The position numbers were made by a program, and so were the translations under genes. From JAAFIP01 sp031431335 (GTDB taxonomy: Bacteria; Pseudomonadota; Gammaproteobacteria; Burkholderiales; Burkholderiaceae_C): a stretch of 36,713 bases of DNA. The DNA lies in contig JANPDG010000192.1 of NCBI GenBank assembly GCA_031431335.1, positions 1-36,713 on the forward strand, given 5' to 3'. Each line of letters begins with the position of its first letter. The stretch's first letter is position 1. Positions 24,882 to 32,864 of the stretch are shown here, one piece after another. The notes under the pieces were generated by a model. The model was given only the letters and a program-made list of their open reading frames with translations, was not told the origin of the DNA and did not search any database.

Positions 24882-25522
24882 GGTGCCGTGCGCGGGTTAA
24901 AGGTGCCTTTGACGCGGCCTTGCAGTTGGAGCACGCGGTCGATATTGTCAAACTGCAGGCTGTCGGCTACAAACTGGTCGCCGCCGCGCGTGATCGTCAC
25001 AGGTTTGTGCGATTTGAGCTGTTCGGTGTTGCGAAATGCATGTAAAAACTCGCCACGAAACTCCATGCGCGGACGTGCTTTACCGTCCGCGCCTTGCGCG
25101 GCCTCGCGCACGATCACAGCGCTACCCACCAGCTGTACCTCGGAGCCATCGCCGTTGCTGTATGCGCGCTTGGCAGTTGCGGTGGTGAGCTGCCCCTTGG
25201 CAAACGAGCGCATGCGCACATCGTCGATTTCAAGCACATCGGTATCTGGAAAATGCCGTCCTTCTGCGCCTTGTAGTTCACTGGTGAGTTGCCCTGAAGG
25301 CTCAAAATTTTTTAATACAAATCTGCGCATAAAGTAATCTGGTTCGTGCTTGGCAGCCTGCTCCACCGCACGCGGCGTAGCGCTTGGCGTGTTGCGTGCC
25401 AGCCACCAGGTGCCCAGTGCCAACAACACAATGATGGCGATCGGCAGATACATGGTGGCGGCATGCCACAGGGTTTGAAGCACACGCAGCGCGATGCCCC
25501 AGGCGTTAAAAGCAGTTTTCAT
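24878..25522 (-). CDS. lptC: LPS export protein LptC
   Basis: LptC is the inner-membrane bitopic component that carries LPS from LptB2FG to LptA. This 214-residue form has a transmembrane helix at about residues 25-43 (YLPIAIIVLLALGTWWLA) and a periplasmic beta-jellyroll: PDYFMRRFVLKNFEPSGQL, VLEIDDVRMRSF and VTITRGGDQFVADSLQFDN. The family match is strongest in the EPDYFMRRF and SGQLTSELQGAEGRHFPDTD regions. It overlaps both neighbours by 4 bp (kdsC upstream, SDR downstream). Partner genes lptA and lptB are not next to it. They must be elsewhere. Confidence 0.9.
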   Translation of the reverse strand: MKTAFNAWGIALRVLQTLWHAATMYLPIAIIVLLALGTWWLARNTPSATPRAVEQAAKHEPDYFMRRFVLKNFEPSGQLTSELQGAEGRHFPDTDVLEIDDVRMRSFAKGQLTTATAKRAYSNGDGSEVQLVGSAVIVREAAQGADGKARPRMEFRGEFLHAFRNTEQLKSHKPVTITRGGDQFVADSLQFDNIDRVLQLQGRVKGTFNPRTAP

Positions 25523-26076
25523 ATTGGCACTTGCTTGTGCAATACCTGCTCTAAAAACAATGCATAGTGGCCTTGGGCGGTCAACACCAAGTCACACAGC
25601 TCACGCGCTGCGCCATGTCCGCCGCGCTGCTGGGTGACGTAATGGGCCAGTGATTTGTTTTCAATGTGCGCATTGGCGGGTGCGCAGGCCAACGCACAGC
25701 GCGCTAGCAGTGGCAAATCTGGCCAGTCGTCACCCATGGCGGCGGCTTGCGTCCAACCCAAACCCAGCTCCGTCAAAATAGACTGCGCAGCTGGGTACTT
25801 ATCTTCGGTGCCAAACACGGCGTGCTGTACGCCCAAGGCTTTGAGCCGTGTGCGCAGCGGCGCTGAGTCACGCCCGGTGATCACAGCGATATGAATACCT
25901 GCCCGCTGCAACAACTTAAAGCCTTGGCCGTCCAGCACGTTAAAGCGCTTGAGTGTTTCGCCAGCCTCTGTGAAGTACAGGCCGCCATCAGTCAGCACAC
26001 CATCCACATCAAAGAAAACAATGCGCACGGCTTGCGCACGCTGCAACAACTCAGGCGTAAAGAGGTGGTCGGTCAT
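25519..26076 (-). CDS. kdsC: 3-deoxy-D-manno-octulosonate 8-phosphate phosphatase KdsC
   Basis: KdsC is a HAD-superfamily phosphatase that removes phosphate from Kdo-8-P in Kdo synthesis for lipid A/LPS. The 185-residue protein shows the HAD motif I in FFDVDGVLTDGGLYF (Asp nucleophile and Asp+2) at about residues 21-35. Motif II is in AVITGRDSAPL and motif IV in AMGDDWPDLPLL. The tetramer-forming small C0-type cap is consistent with its length. It is directly downstream of kdsD with 3 bp between and overlaps lptC by 4 bp. Confidence 0.95.
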   Translation of the reverse strand: MTDHLFTPELLQRAQAVRIVFFDVDGVLTDGGLYFTEAGETLKRFNVLDGQGFKLLQRAGIHIAVITGRDSAPLRTRLKALGVQHAVFGTEDKYPAAQSILTELGLGWTQAAAMGDDWPDLPLLARCALACAPANAHIENKSLAHYVTQQRGGHGAARELCDLVLTAQGHYALFLEQVLHKQVPI

Positions 26077-26079
26077 GGG

Positions 26080-27075
26080 TTAAATCACTTTGGCCAGCAT
26101 CAGGTCGTTGGTGTTGAGCGCACCAATCAGTACACCGTCTACATCGGTCACCAGCACGCTGGTGATGCGGTTTTGCTCCATCAGCGCCACCGCGTCCACG
26201 GCCAGCGCTTGCGCGCTGACCGTGCGAGGGCCAGCGTGCATCACCTCTTGCGCGGTCAAAGCGCGCAAATCACCACCACGCTCGACCAAGCGGCGCAAAT
26301 CACCGTCGGTAAAAATGCCCAGCGGCTTGCCTTCTGCGCTGACCACGGCAGAAGCTCCCAAACCTTTGGCGCTCATCTCGCGCATCAGTTCAATAAATGG
26401 TGCCGTGGGCAGCACACGCGGCACAGCATCACCGCTGCGCATGACATCGCGTACATGGGTCAGCAGTTTGCGCCCCAAGCTGCCGCCAGGGTGCGAGCGC
26501 GCAAAGTCTTCGGCTTTAAAGCCGCGCGCGTCTAACAGGGCAAGGGCCAGCGCGTCGCCCATTGCCAACTGGGCCGTGGTGCTTGCTGTGGGGGCTAGGT
26601 TGAGTGGACAAGCTTCTTTGGCTACGCTGGCGTCTAGCACCACACTGGCATGTTTGGCCAAGGTCGAGTCCAGCCCGCCCGTGATCGCCACCAGCGGTGT
26701 GCCCATGCGCTTGATCACTGGCAAGATAGCATTCAATTCGTTGGATTCACCCGAGTTAGAAATCGCCAGCACGCAGTCAATCTCTTTGACCATGCCTAGG
26801 TCACCATGGCTGGCCTCGGCAGGGTGCACAAACATGGCCGGAGACCCTGTAGATGCAAGAGTAGCCGTGATTTTGCGGCCAATATGCCCGCTTTTGCCCA
26901 TGCCCATCACCACTACCCGGCCGCGTGTAACGAGTATGAGCTCTACTGCACGGACAAACGCTGCTTGCTGCGCACCGTCTGTGGCCAAACGGTGGCGCAG
27001 GCCCAAAATAGCGGCAGCCTCTACGTCGTAAGTGTCTAAGGCCAGAGCGATGGTTTGGCTAGAGTTCAATGTCAT
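26080..27075 (-). CDS. kdsD: D-arabinose 5-phosphate isomerase KdsD
   Basis: KdsD converts ribulose 5-phosphate to arabinose 5-phosphate, the first step of Kdo synthesis. The 331-residue protein has a SIS domain (GMGKSGHIGRKITATLASTG, then VHPAEASHGDLGMV; SNSGESNEL is the phosphosugar-binding loop) followed by a PGGSLGRKLL linker and two CBS motifs (VMHAGPRTVSAQALAVDAV, RITSVLVTDVDGVLIGAL). The usual family length is about 328. It starts the minus-strand operon kdsD-kdsC-lptC-SDR. The 80-bp gap to the M48 protease gene could hold the operon's promoter. Confidence 0.95.
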   Translation of the reverse strand: MTLNSSQTIALALDTYDVEAAAILGLRHRLATDGAQQAAFVRAVELILVTRGRVVVMGMGKSGHIGRKITATLASTGSPAMFVHPAEASHGDLGMVKEIDCVLAISNSGESNELNAILPVIKRMGTPLVAITGGLDSTLAKHASVVLDASVAKEACPLNLAPTASTTAQLAMGDALALALLDARGFKAEDFARSHPGGSLGRKLLTHVRDVMRSGDAVPRVLPTAPFIELMREMSAKGLGASAVVSAEGKPLGIFTDGDLRRLVERGGDLRALTAQEVMHAGPRTVSAQALAVDAVALMEQNRITSVLVTDVDGVLIGALNTNDLMLAKVI

Positions 27076-27155
27076 AGGTACATTTTAGAGCCAGCGCGGG
27101 GTTTGGTGCGCCTACCCCGATTGCCGAGCCAGAAACGCTGCTTGGGTGAGGCCAA

Positions 27156-28226
27156 TTAACGGCTGGCGTTTTTAAACTTGTCCGTCCGCTCAGAGTCTGC
27201 TGGATGGGATGAAATGATCGAAATATCCAGTGGGGAGGGCTCGTCTTTGGAAGATTGTTTAGACCGTTGCTCGGCGCGCATGGTGCTAAAAAACTTCACC
27301 ATCACCAAGGGCGATATGCCGTTCGCCTTCATAAATTCAATAGAGTGGTCGTCGGCCTCACGCTCTGCATTGCGGCTGTAAGCCATACTGCCCAAAATCA
27401 AAGGCGCGGCCGTGATCAAGCTGCCGTAATCACCAAAAGCCACTGTCAGCGCAAACTGCATCACGCCCAGCTGCACCAGCTGGCGCATGCCGTGGCGCAA
27501 AGTGACATGGCCAATCTCGTGACCCATCACGCCCATCACCACCTCATCGTCGTTGACCAGGTTCACCAGCTCGTCAGTCATCACCATGGTACCGCCTGGC
27601 AAAGCAAAGGCGTTGGGGCCAATCGTAGATGCACGAAACAGCAATTGGTAGTTAGGAGTGCCCCGGGGATACGCAGCTTTCATAGAAGCGTCAAAACGCG
27701 TTTTGAGCTGCTCTTGCTTAGCCGCTGGTAGCTTACTAGGCCTCATCCATTTGCCGTCGATCTGCGCCAGAGCGTTGCGGCCAATAGCCTCGTCCACGGA
27801 CACTGGCACCAGTGCGGTGATGCCGCGCGCCGCCATTGGCAAGCCCCACTGGTAAGCAGCGCCTACCAACACCACCAATAAAGCCAACGCACCCAACACA
27901 CCGCGCCAGCTTTGCTGGGCTTTAACCACCCAGCTTTCGCTGCGCGGCAGCCACGCGCTAGCCCATGCGTCGTACGCCGCCAAATCACCGGTGACCAATT
28001 GCCCGCTGTCTGGCAGCTCTGCGCTGCGCATTCCGTGGCCCGTGCGCTCAGGCCAATCAACGTCCTTGCATAGCTCGGTGCGCAGCAAGCTGCCATCGGC
28101 GGCGCTGGTAATTTGCAGCGATACGCCCACTATCGCCACCATCACAGGCGTCGCCTTAGTACGGCGCCCGTCAAAATATTGCATGGCCAACTTGGCTGCA
28201 GCTTGCAAGGAAGCGGTAGATGCCAT
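27156..28226 (-). CDS. M48-family zinc metallopeptidase, membrane-associated
   Basis: This 356-residue protein has a soluble N-terminal region of about 110 residues, one transmembrane helix at about residues 113-131 (LGALALLVVLVGAAYQWG), and an M48 peptidase domain. The zinc site HEIGHVTLRH (about residues 238-247; HExxH) is followed by the third ligand in NAEREADDHSIEFM. MVMTDELVNLVNDDEVVMGVMG (seen as MTDELV-MGVMG) precedes it. It starts 3 bp after the DUF898 gene stop and is presumably co-transcribed with it. This DUF898-M48 pair is recurrent in proteobacteria. Substrates are unknown; membrane or envelope quality control is a reasonable inference. Confidence 0.9.
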   Translation of the reverse strand: MASTASLQAAAKLAMQYFDGRRTKATPVMVAIVGVSLQITSAADGSLLRTELCKDVDWPERTGHGMRSAELPDSGQLVTGDLAAYDAWASAWLPRSESWVVKAQQSWRGVLGALALLVVLVGAAYQWGLPMAARGITALVPVSVDEAIGRNALAQIDGKWMRPSKLPAAKQEQLKTRFDASMKAAYPRGTPNYQLLFRASTIGPNAFALPGGTMVMTDELVNLVNDDEVVMGVMGHEIGHVTLRHGMRQLVQLGVMQFALTVAFGDYGSLITAAPLILGSMAYSRNAEREADDHSIEFMKANGISPLVMVKFFSTMRAEQRSKQSSKDEPSPLDISIISSHPADSERTDKFKNASR

Positions 28227-28229
28227 TGA

Positions 28230-29459
28230 TTACATGCCTAAATCAAAATCAAACATATCTGCCGCCATATCGCCCAGTGCATCGGTCTCTACTTTGCGGG
28301 CCGCATCGGTGAGCGCATCAAGCGCCACACGGTTCTTCATGCTGATTGCTTCAATCTGCATGCGCTTAGTAGCCACAGCGGCAAAGGGCCAGTAAAGCCC
28401 GAGTGTAATGGCGATCAGAACATAGTTTTTTAGCTGCAGCAGCATATAGCTACCGACATTTAAGTCCGACTTAAAACGCACATGGTTGTTACCCGTTTTG
28501 GACCATATCAGGTTGTGCATGCTGGCACTGAAAAAAGCACGCGGCAAAATATTCATCATAACGATGAATGCGAACAGCAAGGGCAGGAACACCGCGATAC
28601 CAGAGATAGACGATCGCAAGGAGCCGACGCGAAAAACTCCAGGCATGATCATCAATATAGCGGCGACAAAAAAAGCCACGATCAGCAAAGCCATGAACAA
28701 GGTCTTCAAAAACACAGCATAGGTCTCTTTGGGTATGCTGCGAAAGTCCAGGCGCAAAGGGCCCCAAGCCACATGGCCCAACCAAAATTTATTAATGCGC
28801 CACAAGAAATAGGGCAAGGTCAGTACAAATGCAGCGGCAAAGCCTATCGACAGCCAGTCCCAAAAGGGAGACTCCAAAAACTGAGCTTCATTTTCACCTT
28901 GGTTAAAAGTCGTGATAGCCAGCGGCACCAAGATCAACAGGTTAGGCGGCAGCACCGCAGCATAGACTTCTGACAACTTGCTGGTGGCCAAACGCAGGCG
29001 CAGGCCGCGCCAACTGGTGTTGCTAAAGCGAAACTTCAGCGACGCACGGTACAGCACAGGCCACACGATGGTAAAAGTTAACAGTGCCACCAAGCCAGCC
29101 CAAGGCGAAAAATCAGAAGCAATTGAATACACACCAAAAAATGCGCCAGCAATCATCGTGCCGCGTAACATTTTGCTCGGCTTGGCATGAAAATCAAACG
29201 CATGGCCATCCAGCCGCGTATTGCCATAAAAGTACTTCAACTTACGCACCTTGGCCCACGGTAGATAAATGCCAAGCGTCACAAAAATAAGCAGCAGATT
29301 GACGATCCATATCCGAAAATATTCACCGCCCGTACCGCTGAACTCCAATTGGTGGGTTTCCACATGGGCCAATGGCGCAGGGGCACTCAACTGGCTATTG
29401 CCCTGCCTGATGGCGGAGGCTACGTGGCTTTGCGGGCTGTCCGTGACGGTTAAATTCAT
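28230..29459 (-). CDS. DUF898 (YjgN-like) multi-spanning membrane protein
   Basis: This 409-residue protein has about seven hydrophobic segments and the YjgN/DUF898 pattern: EFSGTGGEYFRIWIVNLLL near the N-terminus (FSGxGxEYFRIWIVN is the family hallmark), VTLGIYLPWAKVRKLKYFYG and TRLDGHAFDF, with a second copy of the same plan downstream (LKNYVLIAITLGLYWPFAAV). The function is unknown. GGGAG lies upstream of the ATG at 29459. The M48 protease gene follows after 3 bp, suggesting the pair works together. The 144-bp gap to the GST gene holds the likely promoters and the small palindrome TAGCC-GA-GGCTA (29484-29495). Confidence 0.88.
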   Translation of the reverse strand: MNLTVTDSPQSHVASAIRQGNSQLSAPAPLAHVETHQLEFSGTGGEYFRIWIVNLLLIFVTLGIYLPWAKVRKLKYFYGNTRLDGHAFDFHAKPSKMLRGTMIAGAFFGVYSIASDFSPWAGLVALLTFTIVWPVLYRASLKFRFSNTSWRGLRLRLATSKLSEVYAAVLPPNLLILVPLAITTFNQGENEAQFLESPFWDWLSIGFAAAFVLTLPYFLWRINKFWLGHVAWGPLRLDFRSIPKETYAVFLKTLFMALLIVAFFVAAILMIMPGVFRVGSLRSSISGIAVFLPLLFAFIVMMNILPRAFFSASMHNLIWSKTGNNHVRFKSDLNVGSYMLLQLKNYVLIAITLGLYWPFAAVATKRMQIEAISMKNRVALDALTDAARKVETDALGDMAADMFDFDLGM

Positions 29460-29603
29460 ACTGTGGCGTCTCCCTAAAATAATTAGCCGAGGCTATTTGT
29501 AATCAATTGTTCAGTATTATGACTGCAGTTAGTACCGCAGCAACGCACGCTATTGCCCTAAAATCTGCCTCAATACCAGTTTACATATTTAGAAAAACAC
29601 CCC

Positions 29604-30218
29604 ATGAAATTGATCGGCTCAGTCTCCAGTCCTTACGTACGCAAGGTGCGCATTGTGATGTTCGAAAAGAAACTGGACTTTCAGTTTGTCACCGAAGACG
29701 TATGGTCAGCCACGACAGCGATTTCTGAATCTAATCCGCTGGGCAAAGTGCCTTGTTTGGTGATGGAAGGCGGCGAGGCGTTGTTTGACTCGCGCGTGAT
29801 CGTGGAGTACATCGACACGCTCTCGCCGGTGGGCAAGCTGATTCCGCCCGTGGGGCGCGAGCGCGCCGAGGTGAAGACATGGGAAGCTCTGGCCGATGGC
29901 GTGCTCGATGCCGCTATTTTGGCGCGCCTTGAGGCTACCTGGCCTGGACGCACGGCTGAGCAGCGCAGCGCAGCATGGATTGAGCGCCAGATGGATAAAA
30001 TACATGCCAGCATGAAAGCTATCAGCCAAGGCTTAGGCGACAAAGCCTACTGTGCGGGCATCCACTTTAGTTTGGCCGATATCGCTGTGGGCTGCGTTTT
30101 AAGCTACCTAGATTTTCGCTTTCCGCAGATCAGCTGGCGCGCTGACTACCCTAACTTGGCCAAGCTGGACGACAAGCTCGCTCTGCGCCAGAGCTTTATC
30201 GACACCAAACCAGCTTAA
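29604..30218 (+). CDS. Glutathione S-transferase family protein
   Basis: This 204-residue GST-like protein has an N-terminal thioredoxin-fold domain: MKLIGSVSSPYVRKVRIVMF (residues 1-20, with the Ser/Pro start of the active site), NPLGKVPCLV with its cis-Pro, and ALFDSRVIVEYID giving the Glu/Asp-Ser-Arg glutathione site. A helical C-terminal domain follows (LADIAVGCVLSYLDFR, typical N-capping box SLADIAVGC). It resembles the YibF subgroup. The substrate is unknown. The gene is convergent with proC, with 23 bp between their stops. Confidence 0.92.
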   Translation: MKLIGSVSSPYVRKVRIVMFEKKLDFQFVTEDVWSATTAISESNPLGKVPCLVMEGGEALFDSRVIVEYIDTLSPVGKLIPPVGRERAEVKTWEALADGVLDAAILARLEATWPGRTAEQRSAAWIERQMDKIHASMKAISQGLGDKAYCAGIHFSLADIAVGCVLSYLDFRFPQISWRADYPNLAKLDDKLALRQSFIDTKPA

Positions 30219-30241
30219 ATAATCTGCTTTGAACCGCAGGC

Positions 30242-31075
30242 TCACGCACCAAACTCATTGCCCAGCTCCGCAGCGCGCCTGCGCGCCGCGTGCATAGCGC
30301 GCGTGAACATCATGGCTACATTGTCTTGTTCCATCGAAGTGATGGCAGCGTAAGTGGTGCCGCCCTTGGATGTCACCTTTTCGCGCAACGCTTTGGGCGG
30401 CTCATCTGAGTTTTTGGCCAGTTCAGAGGCACCCGTGAACGTAGCCTGCGCCAGCTGCGTGGCGTGCTTCGCAGACAGCCCCATATCGATGCCCGCTTGC
30501 ACCATCGCCTCCATAAAATAAAACACATAAGCTGGGCCTGAGCCCGAAATGGCGGTGACGGCATCAATCTGCGCCTCGTCGGTCAGCCACAGGTACTCGC
30601 CTGTAGCGCTGATCACGCGCTCCACCGCGCTGCGATCTTGCTCAGACACAGTAGGGCGCGGATACAGTGCTGTGATGCCCTTGCCGATCAGCGCAGGCGT
30701 ATTGGGCATGCTGCGCACCACACGCTCAGTGCCTACCCACTGGGCGATGGTGTCTGAGCGGATACCTGCCGCCACGCTAAAGTGCAGTGCGTGCTGCGTG
30801 TGTGCACGTGCTTGGGCTGCAGCCACCTTGAAGGTCTGCGGCTTGACCGCCCAAACCACCATGCTCGCCTTTGCCAACATCGCGTTCGGTGCATTGAAGG
30901 CTTCGATACCAAAAGCTTCTTTCAATTTAACCTGCTGCTCGGCGTAGGGCTCGACCACCAAAATATCCATGGCCCGCATGCCTTGGCGAATCAAGCCCCC
31001 GATGATGGCGCAGGCCATATTGCCACCACCCATAAAAGCGATTTGCTGTGGTTTGTCTGCTGTGTTTTCACTCAT
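30242..31075 (-). CDS. proC: Pyrroline-5-carboxylate reductase ProC
   Basis: ProC makes L-proline from pyrroline-5-carboxylate with NADPH. The 277-residue protein starts at ATG 31075; nine further codons upstream are open but less probable. It shows the Rossmann motif FMGGGNMACAIIGGLI (about residues 14-29), VWAVKPQTFK, VRSMPNTPALIGKG and DAVTAISGSGPAYVFYFMEA. The conserved ProC signature near the C-terminus (LREKVTSKGGTT-AI) is present. An AGGG lies upstream. The length matches the family. Confidence 0.96.
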   Translation of the reverse strand: MSENTADKPQQIAFMGGGNMACAIIGGLIRQGMRAMDILVVEPYAEQQVKLKEAFGIEAFNAPNAMLAKASMVVWAVKPQTFKVAAAQARAHTQHALHFSVAAGIRSDTIAQWVGTERVVRSMPNTPALIGKGITALYPRPTVSEQDRSAVERVISATGEYLWLTDEAQIDAVTAISGSGPAYVFYFMEAMVQAGIDMGLSAKHATQLAQATFTGASELAKNSDEPPKALREKVTSKGGTTYAAITSMEQDNVAMMFTRAMHAARRRAAELGNEFGA

Positions 31076-31196
31076 ATCTGTAGCCCTAAAATCCATAAAC
31101 AACCCATATTACACACTATTAATTTAATAGCTGTTCATGCTATATTGTGAGCAATCAAGCCTTTAATTTCCAGTCCATTCTCTACTACCCCTAGCC

Positions 31197-32306
31197 ATGC
31201 GCGTATTCACCCTTCAAGGCAGCGCGATTGCCGAGTCTGCCCAGCTGCCGCAGGCTTTGCCTGCACAGGGGTTTGTGTGGATAGCGCTGGCACGGCGCGA
31301 GTTTGAGGTGTTGCAGGCGGATGTGCAAACCTGCCTACACCAACTGTGCAACACGAGGTTAGTGGATCTGCATATATCCGACCTGCTCAATAACCAGCTG
31401 CCTTCGCACTACGACTACACCTCGCAGTATGACTTGCTGGTCTTTCGCCGCTTAAGCGCTGGCAGCAGTGAGACCAATTTGGCCGACCCTGGCGTACCGC
31501 TGAATGCGCGGCTGACCAAAGGTGGCCCACCCGTGCTCAAACGGATTGACACCAGTCCAGTGGGCTTTGCAGTGTTTGACCGCGTGCTGTTGACTGTGCA
31601 CCCTGCAGACTGCGCCGTGCGTGATCTGTATGCCACACGCCTGCTCAGTGCTGCGCCAGCAGACGCTCGGCTGTCTGGTGCGCGCATGCCCAGCAACCCC
31701 GCAGACCTGATGCTGCGCATCGTCAACCTTATGGTGGACGGCTACCTTGACCTGCGCCGCGAGCTGACCCGCCAGCTTGACCACTGGCAAGCCGAGCTGC
31801 TCAGCCCACGCGCTCGCTTTAACAACTGGTCGTCACTGCTCGATGCGCGCCTGAGTCTGCATCAGTTGGACGAGATTTGCGAAGACCAGCGCGCCGCCGT
31901 GCAAGACTGGATCGACGCACTGGAGACGTGGCCTGATGCCGAAACACCGCAAGGCCTGCGCGAGCGCGACTTGCTGGCAGTGCGCAGCCGCGATGTTCTT
32001 GAGCATATTGAGCGGGTAGTGCACCATGTGCGCCGCTTAGAGCAGTCGGCCGAGACGGCGGTACAAATGCACTTTAGCGCGCAGAGCAACCGCACCAACG
32101 ACATCATGCGCACGCTGACTGCGCTGACCGCCATCTTCTTACCGCTGAACCTGATCGCAGGTATTTTTGGTATGAATTTTGAGTTTTTACCCATCATCCA
32201 TAACAAATTTGGCTTTTGGCTGGTCATCGGCACTATGGCCACCGTGGCCAGCACAATGGGCTTGGTGTTTTGGCGCAAGCGCTATTTGGCTCGCACCCGC
32301 GCTTAA
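31197..32306 (+). CDS. CorA-like magnesium/divalent cation transporter
   Basis: This 369-residue protein has the CorA plan: a soluble N-terminal domain, a long helix (residues about 180-300), and two C-terminal transmembrane helices. The key signature is IFGMNFEFLP (GMN) at the end of TM1 (AIFLPLNLIAGIF), followed by TM2 (FWLVIGTMATVASTMGLVFW). It starts MRVFTLQGSAI. The length is typical for CorA. It could be magnesium, cobalt or zinc-related; sequence alone does not settle this. The preceding gap (31103-31196) is AT-rich with CTATTAATTTAATAG and is the presumed promoter region. Confidence 0.92.
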   Translation: MRVFTLQGSAIAESAQLPQALPAQGFVWIALARREFEVLQADVQTCLHQLCNTRLVDLHISDLLNNQLPSHYDYTSQYDLLVFRRLSAGSSETNLADPGVPLNARLTKGGPPVLKRIDTSPVGFAVFDRVLLTVHPADCAVRDLYATRLLSAAPADARLSGARMPSNPADLMLRIVNLMVDGYLDLRRELTRQLDHWQAELLSPRARFNNWSSLLDARLSLHQLDEICEDQRAAVQDWIDALETWPDAETPQGLRERDLLAVRSRDVLEHIERVVHHVRRLEQSAETAVQMHFSAQSNRTNDIMRTLTALTAIFLPLNLIAGIFGMNFEFLPIIHNKFGFWLVIGTMATVASTMGLVFWRKRYLARTRA

Positions 32307-32316
32307 TTTTGAAGGC

Positions 32317-32739
32317 TTAGGGTGTATTCAGCCCCCACAGCCGCGCGCCATTGTCCCAAGCAATTTGGCGAGCCACTTGGGCAGGTAAATCGCCCAACCA
32401 CACCCGGTAGCCTTGCATCAAATCAGCATAGGACGACCGGCGCTGATTCACCCAAGTGTCTGAACCCAACATGAAGCGACTGGGAAATTCCAGCAGCAGC
32501 GTGGGCCAATATGCTGAGCGACTTGTCTTCGGCCAGCTGCATTAGCTTTTTAGCCACTGCGCGGTTGCGGTACAGCCTGATAAACGGCACTACCGTCACA
32601 CCGGCTTGGGCAGTTTCGATTCGTTGTAGTGCACATGCGCATCCAAAAGCGGACCCGCATAATCGGCTGCATGCGCCATTGCACCCACAGATGCAACACA
32701 AACTACTATGCATTTAATAGCACACTTCTTAATATCCAC
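32317..32739 (-). pseudogene. Degraded amidohydrolase (TIM-barrel, PF04909-like) with internal deletions
   Basis: Three pieces of one protein appear in order on the minus strand in shifting frames. Piece 1 (32739-32596) is a signal-peptide-like stretch and then the metal motif LLDAHVHYNES, ending in a stop. Piece 2 is GVTVVPFIRLYRNR joined straight to KKLMQLAEDKSLSILAHA. Piece 3 is FPSRFMLGSDTWVNQRR and ends LWGLNTP. In intact relatives, as I recall them, these blocks are separated by long stretches, so the locus has lost most of its middle in at least three deletions or frameshifts. At about 140 residue-equivalents in total it is far below the 300 or more of the family. No enzyme activity is expected. 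Confidence 0.8.
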
Positions 32740-32785
32740 GTCGGAAAACCTCTTAAAAATTAACCTAAAATCAATATTTCAATAC
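32710..32785 (+). repeat. Dispersed intergenic repeat, copy E
   Basis: The core AATATCCACGTCGGAAAA is at 32731-32748, with TTAATAGCACAC on its left and TTAAAAATTAACCTAAAATCA on its right. It abuts and overlaps the 5' end of the amidohydrolase pseudogene. It is the only copy not downstream of an intact co-directional gene. Limits are approximate. Confidence 0.8.
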
Positions 32786-32864
32786 GCATTGGAATGAAAC
32801 TTTCAACCCGGTGTTGCACACCACAGCGCAAACCGCCACCACAAACAAGCCGCAGGAGTAATGT

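Noticed and set aside
26090..27031. A 313-codon open frame on the plus strand inside kdsD
   Set aside because: It is Ser/Arg/Ala-rich with no family motif and lies opposite well-supported kdsD.
31106..31145. Sequence CTATTAATTTAATAGC in the proC/corA gap as a sixth repeat copy
   Set aside because: It matches only the AT-rich arm loosely; the diagnostic CCRCGTCGG core is missing.
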